From Atopobiaceae bacterium (GTDB taxonomy: Bacteria; Actinomycetota; Coriobacteriia; Coriobacteriales; Atopobiaceae), in assembly GCA_017941705.1 (NCBI GenBank), contig JAGAVX010000138.1, positions 1 to 64,000 on the forward strand: 64,000 bases of DNA, written 5' to 3'. Below the pieces are notes generated by a model, which was given only the letters and a program-made list of their open reading frames with translations, had not been told where the DNA came from and did no database searches. Below are positions 1 to 8,231 of the stretch, piece by piece; position 1 is the stretch's first letter, and each line of letters opens with the position of its first letter. The position numbers and the translations under genes were made by a program.

Positions 1-2
1 AG

Positions 3-197
3 GGCGGAACCTTTGCCATCCATGACCTTATGGGCCCCGCCCGCTACGGAGACATGGAGCAGTTTGCGCAGAGCCTGCGCAACGAGGGATACGAGAGCGT
101 GGAGCTCATTCCCACCGATAACGGACTGTTCATGGACAAGACCGAGGCGACCCTCACGATGCTCAGAGGCTCGACGCTCCTCGTGGGCAGAAAGTAG
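3..197 (+). CDS. C-terminal end of a class I SAM-dependent methyltransferase (5' truncated by window edge)
   Basis: Only the last 64 residues are inside the window, read in frame 3 and ending at a TAG stop. The fragment starts GGTFAIHDLMGPARYGD and ends GSTLLVGRK, with the segment YESVELIPTDNGLFM between. The pattern of a helix followed by a strand, a small turn and a final L-V-G-R-K strand resembles the beta6/beta7 end of class I methyltransferases. The SAM-binding motif lies outside the window, so substrate and exact family cannot be judged. The gene converges on the M20 peptidase gene and is followed at once by a long hairpin. Confidence 0.55.
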   Translation, partial: GGTFAIHDLMGPARYGDMEQFAQSLRNEGYESVELIPTDNGLFMDKTEATLTMLRGSTLLVGRK

Positions 198-217
198 CGC
201 GATCGTACGCATCGTAC

Positions 218-274
218 GGAACGGAAAGTGCCCCGCGCCCCAGTGTCTTGGGGATGCAGGGCACTTTCCGTTCC
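218..274. terminator. Long perfect inverted repeat between convergent genes
   Basis: Two 16-base arms, 218-233 and 259-274, are exact reverse complements, with a smaller CCCCA/TGGGG stem inside the 25-base loop. The repeat sits between a plus-strand gene ending at 197 and a minus-strand gene ending at 303, where a bidirectional terminator is expected. There is no long T tract on either side. Confidence 0.6.
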
Positions 275-302
275 GTCCTTTGGGCCTGTCTTTAGCCCGA
301 TC

Positions 303-1715
303 CTAGAAATCGAGCTTCATCAGGCGGCCTAGCGAGACGATGTAGATCTCGAGTGCGCGCTTAAGCTGCTCCTCGGAGAATCCCTCGTCCGCAGAGTGCT
401 CGGCACCGATCCACTCGGGCATCGGGTCGAGGGGATCGTTGGGACCAAAGGCGCCGGAGCACTTGAAGTGACGGGCATAGGTGCCGCCACCGATGCAGTA
501 CGCCTCCTCATGGCGTCCCGTGAACTCGTTGTAGGTGTCGACCAGCGTCTGAATGGGAGCGCTGGTAGGAGCCTGATACGAGGGGACCATGTCGAGGTCG
601 CAGGTGAGCTTTGCGCCGTACTGCTCGGCAAGTGCGCCGACGGTCGCCGTGATCTGCTCGCCCGTGATGGACTCGGGATAACGGCTGTCGATGGTCTGTA
701 CGAACACGCCATCCTTGGTGCGCATGGTGCCACCGATGCAGGTGAGGGCACCCAGGCGCTTGTCCTCGCTCTTGATGCCGAGCGTGGAGCCATCCGTGGA
801 GGCGAACACGAGGTGCTCGAACTCGAGGAAACGGCGCTCGGCCTCGGAGCAAAGGTTGTTGGCCAGCAGGTACTCGACGAGAAGCCCGATGGCGTTGATC
901 GAGCCCTCGGGAGTCGAAGCATGGCTGCCGATTCCATGGGCCGTGAGCTTTGCAAGCCCCTCCCCTGCCGGCTCGACGTCGATGCGCTCCGCGGCAGGCA
1001 ACGTAGACGCATCCGCGTGCACGAGGGCGGTGGCCTCACCGGCGACGGCATTGCCCACGGTGCCGCCATCGAAGTCGACGATGACATCGGAGATCTTGCC
1101 GGACTCGATGAAGGCGGAGTAGCCGCCCTTCTCGCCGCAGATCAAGGGGAAGTCGGCATCGGGCGTGAAGAGGAACTCAGGCTGCTCGAAGTTCTCGAGA
1201 TACCAATCGACATCGCGCATCTCGGTCTCCTCGTTGTTGCCGATGATGACGCGAATCGTGTAAGGATTGGGCTCTCCGGTCTGGGCAGCCTTGTCGGCAA
1301 AGAACTTCGCGGCATACAGCGCCAGCACGGTCGGGCCCTTGTCGTCAAGCACGCCACGGCCAATGAGGTAGCCATCCTTGCGGGTGACCTTGAAGGGGTC
1401 ATAGTGCCAGCCCGTGCCCTCCGGGACGATGTCGGTATGCCCGATCATGGCAATCTGCTTGGGAGAGGCGCCGGCCACATCGGCGTATCCGATGTTGCCA
1501 TCGCAATTGTGGGCATCCATGCCCATACGACCCGCAATGTCAACCGCAAGCTGCAGAGCCTCGAACGGAGCCGGTCCGTAGGGCTTGCCTGGCTCGGCGT
1601 GGTCGATGTCCTCGACCGAACGAATGGCAACAAGATCGACTATATCCTTGACCGCATCCTCCCAGATACGCTCTACGTACTCGTGAGCTTCGCGCTTAAG
1701 CTGCTCGTCAGCCAT
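303..1715 (-). CDS. M20 family metallopeptidase, PepV/Sapep-type dipeptidase (paralogue 1)
   Basis: The 470-residue product should be a cytoplasmic zinc dipeptidase that cleaves peptides taken up from outside. Metal ligands are visible in the usual order: H93 and D95 in IGHTDIVPEG, D124 in GVLDDKGP, E162-E163 in GNNEET, D186 or D188 in FTPDADFP, and a late H in GAEHSADEG. Length fits the family (about 450-480). The start is the ATG of MADEQLKR, preceded by GAAGGT at normal spacing; the reading frame stays open further upstream but has no ribosome site there. A close paralogue lies at 8232-9662 with the same residue numbering for its ligands. Dipeptide specificity is inferred from the family, not shown. 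Confidence 0.9.
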   Translation of the reverse strand: MADEQLKREAHEYVERIWEDAVKDIVDLVAIRSVEDIDHAEPGKPYGPAPFEALQLAVDIAGRMGMDAHNCDGNIGYADVAGASPKQIAMIGHTDIVPEGTGWHYDPFKVTRKDGYLIGRGVLDDKGPTVLALYAAKFFADKAAQTGEPNPYTIRVIIGNNEETEMRDVDWYLENFEQPEFLFTPDADFPLICGEKGGYSAFIESGKISDVIVDFDGGTVGNAVAGEATALVHADASTLPAAERIDVEPAGEGLAKLTAHGIGSHASTPEGSINAIGLLVEYLLANNLCSEAERRFLEFEHLVFASTDGSTLGIKSEDKRLGALTCIGGTMRTKDGVFVQTIDSRYPESITGEQITATVGALAEQYGAKLTCDLDMVPSYQAPTSAPIQTLVDTYNEFTGRHEEAYCIGGGTYARHFKCSGAFGPNDPLDPMPEWIGAEHSADEGFSEEQLKRALEIYIVSLGRLMKLDF

Positions 1716-1978
1716 GGTTCTACCTTCTTTCGCATGAAAATGGCCTCTTTCTGCATACGATAGTAGAGTAACACGAGAGAAACAAATTGGCACCACGCTC
1801 CATTGGTTGACCAAATGCAACCGTTAGCCAAATGATGTGGCCTCATAGCCTCCTTGGCATTGGGAGGAAGGTTGACGGCACATATCGAATAAGGAGGACG
1901 TCGGGCGAGCGGCCACGTGACGTCACGGGCATGTTAGACTCAACACCTGTGAGCCCTACACCCTACGAAAGGCCTAAC

Positions 1979-2656
1979 GTGACGAACTCGCCAACCAGAT
2001 TGTGGCCTCCCGCATTTGACGCTGCCATCTTTGACTTCGATGGAACCATCGCCAACACCGGATGGATCTGGGAGGAAGTCGACCGCACGTTTCTGGGCTC
2101 GCGGGGCATCCCCTACACCCATGAATACGCTCGCATGCTCTCTGTGCTCGGCTTTTCGTCAGGAGCGCAGTACACCATCGAGACCTACCACCTTGAGGAG
2201 GATCCACAGGACATCTGCGAAGAGTGGACCCGCCTCAGCCAAGCCCTCTACCACACGCGCGTGGAGTTACGTCCCGGAGTCGAGGAGTACATCATGGCGC
2301 TGCGCGGCCGAGGGATTCCCATCGCACTCGCAACCGCCAACGAGCCAGAACTGATTTCGTCGATGAGACTCGTGGACATCGATGCGCTCTTTGACGTATG
2401 CGTGCACGGACGAGACGTGGGCGTTGCCAAAGACGAGCCCGACATCTATATCGAGGCGGCTCGCAGACTCGGAGTCGACCCCCAGAGGTGCATCGTCTTC
2501 GAGGACATCGAGCCTGGACTCGTCGCGGCGCGGGGCGCCGGCTTCATCACCTGCGCCGTCGAGTCGGGAGAGGCGACACAGAACTTCGAGCGCGTAAGCA
2601 GGGTCGCCGACCTCGCCCTTCATGACTGGACAGCCCTGACCAGCCCGGAGATCTGA
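1979..2656 (+). CDS. HAD superfamily hydrolase, beta-phosphoglucomutase-like subfamily
   Basis: The 225-residue protein has HAD motif I DFDGTIANT near its N-terminus, a helical cap, the motif II region in IALATANEP, and motif III/IV residues in VAKDEPDIY and VFEDIEPGL. This is the subfamily IA layout of small sugar-phosphate phosphatases and phosphoglucomutases. The substrate cannot be told from sequence. I chose the GTG at 1979 because GAAAGG lies six bases upstream; an in-frame ATG at 1931 has no good ribosome site. The gene stands alone, divergent from the dipeptidase at 303-1715. Confidence 0.8.
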   Translation: MTNSPTRLWPPAFDAAIFDFDGTIANTGWIWEEVDRTFLGSRGIPYTHEYARMLSVLGFSSGAQYTIETYHLEEDPQDICEEWTRLSQALYHTRVELRPGVEEYIMALRGRGIPIALATANEPELISSMRLVDIDALFDVCVHGRDVGVAKDEPDIYIEAARRLGVDPQRCIVFEDIEPGLVAARGAGFITCAVESGEATQNFERVSRVADLALHDWTALTSPEI

Positions 2657-2746
2657 CGGGCACAGCGCAGCACTGGCAACGTGTGGTTTCGAACCATCGG
2701 TTTGCCGTAGGCGCTCTCCGCGCGCATGTCCACTATGAGCATGAGA

Positions 2747-3144
2747 CTTTGTCAGCGCTTTTTTCGGAAGGCACGAAAAGGTATACCTACGACCTGCTTT
2801 GTATGCGCATTTTCAGGGCCAAAATGCCTGCCTGTCAACTCACGGTCTTCAGAACTACAGACAGGATCAAAAAGGAATTGATTCTGTCACGACAAGGCAC
2901 CTACAAGACAGGTTGTAGGTGCCAGCAACACAAGCACAATGATTGTCGATTCAAGCCTTTTTGGACAGGTGCTGACAAAGCAACTTGTAGGTGCCAAATC
3001 GACGCTCCGGGCGCCTCATCGAAGCTTTGTATGCAGTTTTAGCGCTCCCTCAAAGGACACCTTTTGTTTTTGAGTCCAAAACGCGCATACAAGGCGGGTT
3101 GTAGGCGCATCTTTTTTGCACTCGTCAGAAAAGCACTGACAAGC
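2747..3144. repeat. Cluster of ten short GCRC-NN-ACAA repeats in a 570-bp gap without a credible gene
   Basis: The gap 2657-3226 is less GC-rich than its surroundings and holds ten copies, on both strands, of a motif of the form GC(A/G)C + CT, TG or AT + ACAA. Plus-strand copies are at 2896-2907, 2968-2980, 3083-3094 and 3133-3144. Minus-strand copies are at 2747-2758, 2797-2808, 2913-2923, 2984-2995, 3024-3036 and 3097-3108. Two head-to-head pairs make hairpins: 2896-2906 with 2913-2923 is a perfect 11-bp stem, and 3083-3092 with 3099-3108 is a 10-bp stem with one mismatch. A 119-codon open frame from GTG 2683 crosses the region but has no protein-like character. Confidence 0.7.
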
Positions 3145-3178
3145 TGTCGTTTGGGCAAAACGCCTCGATATAACAGAC

Positions 3179-3200
3179 GAGCGCCCACTCGGAGGCGCTC
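3179..3200 (-). terminator. Hairpin downstream of the exporter operon
   Basis: GAGCGCC at 3179-3185 pairs with GGCGCTC at 3194-3200, just past the stop of the ABC transporter gene ending at 3227. The following minus-strand sequence is only moderately T-rich, so termination strength is uncertain. Confidence 0.45.
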
Positions 3201-3226
3201 GCCATAGCCAGCTCTCTTAATCTTGC

Positions 3227-5410
3227 CTAGTCTTCCAGACGCTGCCGCTCGACAAGCTTTGCGAAGAGCCCGTCCTGAGCGACCAGCTCGTCGTAGGTAC
3301 CCTCTTCCGCAATGCGGCCCTCGTCGACGACCATGATGCGGTCGCAGTTGCGGATCGTGGACAGGCGGTGCGCGATCACCACGCGTGTGCAGTCAAGTGC
3401 GGCAAGCGAGTCGGCAACACTCTTCTGCGTGATGTTGTCGAGGGCGCTCGTCGCCTCGTCAAGCATCAGAATCCGCTTGTGACCGCAGATGGCGCGCGCG
3501 ATCATGATGCGCTGTCGCTGACCGCCCGAGATACCGCCGCCACCTTCGGTCACCATCGTCTGCATGCCCATCGGCATCGCGCGGATGTCGTCGGCGATGC
3601 CTGCCACCTCCGCCGCAGCCCAGGCGTCATCGAGCGTCGCGGTTGGGTTGGCAACCGTGATGTTCGAGAACAGGCTGCCCATAAAGAGCTTTCCGTCCTG
3701 CGTGACGACGCCAATGGAGCGACGCACCGAGCGGGGGTCGACCTTCGAGAGGTCGTAGGGTCCGTAGAGGATGCTTCCTCGGGCCGGCTTCTCGAAGCCT
3801 AGGAGCAGACGCATGATGGTCGACTTGCCGCAGCCGCTCTTTCCGACGATTGCCACGTACTCGCCTGGGCGAATCCTGAACGAGAGGTTCTTGAGGATGT
3901 AGGGCGCACCCTCGGTGTAGCGGAACGAGACGTTCGACATCTCGATTGAACCTGACAGGTTGCCGACCGAGATCTTGTCCTCGCTGACCTCCGGCTCGGC
4001 CTCGAGCAAGGGCGCGACCATCGACAGGGTCGGACGGATGAGGGCGATCTCGCCAGTCATGCCAGCAAGCGACATGATGGCTCCCGTCATCTGACCGTAG
4101 GCGACGCTGAACGACATGTAGTCGGGAACCGTCACTCCCGCATTGCCAGCAACCAAGTAGATGATCATGCTGCCCAGCATTCCGATGGCTGGCAGCAGCG
4201 CCGGCATTGCCAGAAGCAGCTTGGGGCGGTTGTAGGTGGCACGCGCATACTCGGAGTAACCGTGGGCCCATTTGGCAAACGCCCTGTTCTCGGCACCTGC
4301 AAGCTTGATCTTTTGGATGCCGCTCAACAATGCCGTCTCGGTGCCGGACAGCTTTGACGACACCTCGATGGCAGACCGCTCGAACCGTGTGGTCGCACGT
4401 GTCACGAGAATCGTGATCGCCGCCTGGACAGCCACCACCGCAAATGCGGGGAAGGCAAGATAGGGCGCATAGGCCAGGATCTGCAGCAGGTAGACGAGAG
4501 ACAGGATGAGCGAAAGCGCCGACCCCATCGTCAAGCCGACGATGCTCTGCGTCAACCTATTCAGGCGTGCGATACGGCTGCTCAAGTCGCCTGAGGCGAA
4601 TTCCTTGAAGAAGGAGGGCGGCAGCGAGAGCATGCGGGCGAAGGTCGCCGCCTCGACGCATACCCTGAGCTTGGTGCTGATGCGCCGCATGACCAGGTTG
4701 CGCGTCGCGCCGATAAGCGTGGACGACAGCGCCACACCAAGCAGCAGCACGCCGATGGGCATGATGAGGCCGGTCTGCCCGGAGGGAACCACGAGCCTGA
4801 ATGCGATGTTGTTCGCCCAGGCGGGAAGCAGGCCAATCAGCGTGACGGCGGCAGCAGCACAGATCACGGAGATGTAGTCGGAACGACCATAGGTCTGGAA
4901 GATAAACGTCAGTAGGTCAGTGACCTTCAGCGAACGCGCGGGAAGCGCGCGATAGAACAGGATGGCCTCGCGCTGGATGAGGTCGTCGGTCGTTGTCGAA
5001 AGCTTCACGTCCTCACCGGTCGCTGGGTCGATGTAGTGATAGCCCCTCATACCTTTGGGGAGCAGGGCAATCGGCTCACCGGTCTTCAAATGGCCGAGCA
5101 TCGCGCCAAAGGACTGCTGATACCACCTGTCCTCAAAGCGTACGGCTCGAAACATCGTTCCCGAAGGGCGACACATGTAGGTCATGCGCTCATCGGGGTC
5201 GTCGATGCCATCAGGCACCTCGCCGGCCTGCACGCCATAGTACTTCAGGCATTCGATCACGGCGCCGTCAGCCTTTTCGAGGTCGTTCATCCAGGGCGAG
5301 GAGAGATGGCGTGTACCGGTTACGCTGGCAGCAAGTTCGGAATACGCACGCGTGGCCATTTCGCCATCGTAGCGTGCCCGCGCATCCAGCTGTGACTCGA
5401 GCAGGGACAT
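3227..5410 (-). CDS. NHLM-type peptide export ABC transporter, permease/ATPase subunit 2
   Basis: The 727-residue half-transporter has an unusual soluble N-terminal region of about 160 residues, then six predicted membrane segments, then a nucleotide-binding domain. In that domain I see Walker A GKSGCGKST at about 523-531, signature SGGQR at 628-632, Walker B MLDE at 649-652 and the H-loop H681. The soluble N-terminal region without a C39 peptidase matches the second ABC subunit of the NHLM bacteriocin export systems (TIGR03797 type). The start follows the stop of the upstream transporter gene by one base, with AGGAG inside that gene's end, so the two are translationally coupled. It probably pairs with the C39-containing transporter. 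The exported peptide is not visible here. Confidence 0.85.
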   Translation of the reverse strand: MSLLESQLDARARYDGEMATRAYSELAASVTGTRHLSSPWMNDLEKADGAVIECLKYYGVQAGEVPDGIDDPDERMTYMCRPSGTMFRAVRFEDRWYQQSFGAMLGHLKTGEPIALLPKGMRGYHYIDPATGEDVKLSTTTDDLIQREAILFYRALPARSLKVTDLLTFIFQTYGRSDYISVICAAAAVTLIGLLPAWANNIAFRLVVPSGQTGLIMPIGVLLLGVALSSTLIGATRNLVMRRISTKLRVCVEAATFARMLSLPPSFFKEFASGDLSSRIARLNRLTQSIVGLTMGSALSLILSLVYLLQILAYAPYLAFPAFAVVAVQAAITILVTRATTRFERSAIEVSSKLSGTETALLSGIQKIKLAGAENRAFAKWAHGYSEYARATYNRPKLLLAMPALLPAIGMLGSMIIYLVAGNAGVTVPDYMSFSVAYGQMTGAIMSLAGMTGEIALIRPTLSMVAPLLEAEPEVSEDKISVGNLSGSIEMSNVSFRYTEGAPYILKNLSFRIRPGEYVAIVGKSGCGKSTIMRLLLGFEKPARGSILYGPYDLSKVDPRSVRRSIGVVTQDGKLFMGSLFSNITVANPTATLDDAWAAAEVAGIADDIRAMPMGMQTMVTEGGGGISGGQRQRIMIARAICGHKRILMLDEATSALDNITQKSVADSLAALDCTRVVIAHRLSTIRNCDRIMVVDEGRIAEEGTYDELVAQDGLFAKLVERQRLED

Positions 5411-5411
5411 G

Positions 5412-7580
5412 CTAGTTACTCCTAATCAAAGTCGCGTACGTGCCGTCCTTGGCGATCAGCTCCTCGTGGGTCCCGCGCTCATCCACCTTTCCGTGCTTGA
5501 GCACGATGATCTCGTCGCAGTCACGGATGGTGGACAGGCGGTGGGCCACCACGATGCACGTCGCCCCTCGGTCGCGGATACGCCGGATGACGTCCGCCTC
5601 AGTCTGCGCGTCCAAGGCACTGGTCGCCTCGTCGAGGATGATGATCGAGGGGTCCTGCGCCAGCACGCGTGCGATCTCGATGCGCTGCAGCTGGCCACCC
5701 GAGAAGTTGCTTCCGCCGGGAAGGATCTTGCACTGGTAGCCACCCTCACGCTGCGAGATGTCCGAGTGGATGCTCGCGTCACGACATGCAAGGATGACCT
5801 CATAGTCCTCGATGGAGCGGTCCCAAAGCTTCACGTTCTCGCTGACCGAATCCTCAAAGGTGACTATGTCCTGGTCAACGACCGCAAGCGAGCCCCTGAG
5901 GACCGCACGGGGCACCTCCTCGATGGGGACGCCGTCAAAGCGGACGCTGCCGGACCACGTCGGGTACAGCCCAGCGACGATCTTGGCGATCGTCGACTTG
6001 CCACAACCCGACGGTCCGACGAAGGCAACCCACTGACCGGGCTTGATGTGCAGGTCAAAGTCCTCGATGAGCGGCGGCTCGAGCGGAGAGTAGCCAAAGC
6101 TCACTCCCTCGAGGTCTATCTGGCCACGCAGCTTCTGACGGCCAAACTCCGAGACCTCCTCGTCGTCGTCCTCCGCATCCTCGAGCTCCTCGGGAACGTC
6201 GCACTCGTAGCGCATGACGTCCTCGACGCGCTCGGCCTGGGTTCTCATCTCCTGGATGGTCTGTCCAAGGCCAATGAGCTGCGTCACAGGCGAGAGGAAC
6301 GAAGACAGCAGCTGGTTGAAGGTAAGCAGGGCGCCTTCGGAGAGACGGCCATTCACGATGAGCCATACGCCGAGCGTCAACACGAGTACGTTGACGACGC
6401 TTGAGACGAGCATGGGCACTGCGCCGAGGTACTCGTTGAGGGTAAGGATACGGACGTCCGCCTCACTCACCGCCGCCTGGTATCCGGCCCACCGGCCAAA
6501 GTAGCCATTCTCGGCGCCCGAAGCCTTGATGGTCTCGATCATCTCGACGCCGCCGACGGTCGTCGCATAGAGCTTTCCGCTCTCGGTAGCGGCGGAGCGT
6601 GCGATATTGATGCGCCGCTCGGAGATGTAGTGCGCTAGGAAGGCGTTGATGACCACGCCGGTGACACCCACAAATGCGAGCAACGGGCTGTATCTGATCA
6701 TGGCTGCGAGATACATGACCAGCATGAGCCCATTGACCAGGACAGGCGCAAGCTCGCTGATGAGCGACATGGCGATACTCTCGTTCGAGTTCTGTCGCTG
6801 CTGGAGGTCACCCACCATACGTTGTGAGTAGAACCCGATTGGAAGGTGCAGCAGGTGGCGCATGAAGCGCGACGACGACACGATCGCTATCTTGCCACGG
6901 ATGCGATTCTGGTTGATGGCGCTTATGCCAGCCGTGACCGCCGTGACAAAGGTCAAAAGCAGCAACACCGACACGATTACATTCAGCCAGTCATAATCCC
7001 TGTTTGTGAGGACCCTGTCGACGAACGCCGTGTTGAGCGAGAGGCTGATGACGCTCACGAGGGCCGTTATCCCCGCGGTGAGCATGGCAAAGACCACGGC
7101 AGGCGCAAGGCCTTCGAGACGCTTGCGCACGAATCCGAACATGTCGGGCTTCTTGCCGCCCTCCTCGAAGGCGTCGGTCTTCTTGAACGTGAGCACGACG
7201 CCGGTAAACGCCTCGTCGAACTCCTTGAGCGAGATCTTCACCTGGCCCTTTGCCGGGTCATTGAGGTACACGTAGTTGCCCTTGAAGCCATCGACGACCA
7301 CAAAGTGCACGAAGTTCCAGAAGACGATGCAGGGAAACACATCAGACTTGCGCAGGGCATTTGTAGAGAAGGTCATGCCCTTCGCCTCGAGGCCGTAGTT
7401 GCGTGCCGTCTTGAGGATGTTGACCGCCTTCGAGCCATCGCGGCTGACGCCGCACTCGACGCGCATCTGCTCGAGGGGAACCCATCGCCCATAGTAGGCG
7501 AGAATCATGCACAGACAGGCGGCGCCGCACTCGAGCGCCTCCATCTGCATAATCTGAGGTACTTTTGCCACCTTGCCCAT
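5412..7580 (-). CDS. Peptidase-containing ABC transporter (C39 peptidase, NHLM-type subunit 1)
   Basis: The 722-residue protein begins with a C39 double-glycine peptidase domain whose catalytic residues are intact: C18 in LECGAACLC, H92 in FVHFVVV and D108 in YLNDPA. A six-helix permease and an ATPase follow, with Walker A GPSGCGKST at about 522-530, SGGQ at 627, Walker B ILDE at about 648-651 and H680. The family removes a leader after a Gly-Gly type site and exports the mature peptide across the membrane. The ATG shares its first base with the TAA stop of the preceding HlyD-like gene, so translation is coupled. An intact peptidase suggests a real substrate is encoded elsewhere on the chromosome. 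Confidence 0.9.
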   Translation of the reverse strand: MGKVAKVPQIMQMEALECGAACLCMILAYYGRWVPLEQMRVECGVSRDGSKAVNILKTARNYGLEAKGMTFSTNALRKSDVFPCIVFWNFVHFVVVDGFKGNYVYLNDPAKGQVKISLKEFDEAFTGVVLTFKKTDAFEEGGKKPDMFGFVRKRLEGLAPAVVFAMLTAGITALVSVISLSLNTAFVDRVLTNRDYDWLNVIVSVLLLLTFVTAVTAGISAINQNRIRGKIAIVSSSRFMRHLLHLPIGFYSQRMVGDLQQRQNSNESIAMSLISELAPVLVNGLMLVMYLAAMIRYSPLLAFVGVTGVVINAFLAHYISERRINIARSAATESGKLYATTVGGVEMIETIKASGAENGYFGRWAGYQAAVSEADVRILTLNEYLGAVPMLVSSVVNVLVLTLGVWLIVNGRLSEGALLTFNQLLSSFLSPVTQLIGLGQTIQEMRTQAERVEDVMRYECDVPEELEDAEDDDEEVSEFGRQKLRGQIDLEGVSFGYSPLEPPLIEDFDLHIKPGQWVAFVGPSGCGKSTIAKIVAGLYPTWSGSVRFDGVPIEEVPRAVLRGSLAVVDQDIVTFEDSVSENVKLWDRSIEDYEVILACRDASIHSDISQREGGYQCKILPGGSNFSGGQLQRIEIARVLAQDPSIIILDEATSALDAQTEADVIRRIRDRGATCIVVAHRLSTIRDCDEIIVLKHGKVDERGTHEELIAKDGTYATLIRSN

Positions 7581-8098
7581 TATGACACCTCGCCAGTGTC
7601 AAAGAGGGCAGCCAGCGGCGCGACGCGCTTGGTCGTGATGACGGCGTCCTCGACCCATCCCTTATCCACGTCAAGCTCAGCGATCTGAACCACGAAGGCC
7701 CAGTTATGGTTTGCCGGCATCAACGTGTCGGTCAGATAGTCGCTCTGCACCAGTTCGCGGACTTCTGCGCGCGAGAGCGGGACCGTCGCCACGCTCGAGA
7801 CGTATCCACGGGAGTCATCGGTGGCGATCGGGTCGTCCTGCTTCACGTTCGCGATGTCCTTGGGCGAGATGAGGCAGATGACGTCCCCCGAAGGTATCAC
7901 GACGCAACTTGCGTCGACGTTGGTCGACACCGTTCCAAAGACGCCCCAGACCAGCAACCCCACAAGCAGAGCGACGCACCCAAGGAGTGCAACCCACCCG
8001 CTGGGATTGGTGACGCGCACATACTTGTCAAGATCGTCAGGGCTACGCAGTTTCTCGTAGGCTTTCTCATTGAATATGGAGGGGGTTTCGTTTGCCAT
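7580..8098 (-). CDS. Short HlyD-like NHLM-type secretion protein
   Basis: The 172-residue protein has the head typical of NHLM secretion adaptors: a stretch around FNEKAYEKLRSPDDLDKYV, then N-P-x-G-W leading into one membrane helix at about residues 33-56, followed by a short extracytoplasmic part. Known family members (TIGR03794 type) are roughly twice as long and carry a coiled-coil hairpin and lipoyl halves, and here that part is missing. The remaining tail still has beta-rich segments such as WAFVVQIAEL. I chose the ATG at 8098, which has GGAG five bases upstream; an ATG four codons earlier lacks a site. It is first in the exporter operon. It may be a reduced adaptor suited to a single-membrane cell. 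Confidence 0.75.
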   Translation of the reverse strand: MANETPSIFNEKAYEKLRSPDDLDKYVRVTNPSGWVALLGCVALLVGLLVWGVFGTVSTNVDASCVVIPSGDVICLISPKDIANVKQDDPIATDDSRGYVSSVATVPLSRAEVRELVQSDYLTDTLMPANHNWAFVVQIAELDVDKGWVEDAVITTKRVAPLAALFDTGEVS

Positions 8099-8231
8099 GG
8101 CATCTCCCATTGCTTTCAGACATGTTGCGAGGCCTTCTCGGCCCGGTCACAAAACCACGATAGCACGTGTGCAGACAATCAGGGGGCTGTTGTCCGGCGT
8201 TTTGCCGCCGCAAGCAGGCTCCTTTGGCCTA

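Noticed and set aside
2683-3042. 119-codon open frame in the exporter-downstream gap
   Set aside because: It starts at a GTG without a ribosome site, crosses the repeats in both orientations and has no hydrophobic or domain-like pattern.
2747-3144. CRISPR array
   Set aside because: Repeats are only 10-12 bp, in both orientations, unevenly spaced, and there are no cas genes in the window.
2657-3226. Precursor peptide gene for the exporter
   Set aside because: I checked the minus-strand ATGs near 3083-3110 and found only very short frames without a double-Gly leader (for example a 23-residue frame starting MRLQPALYAR).
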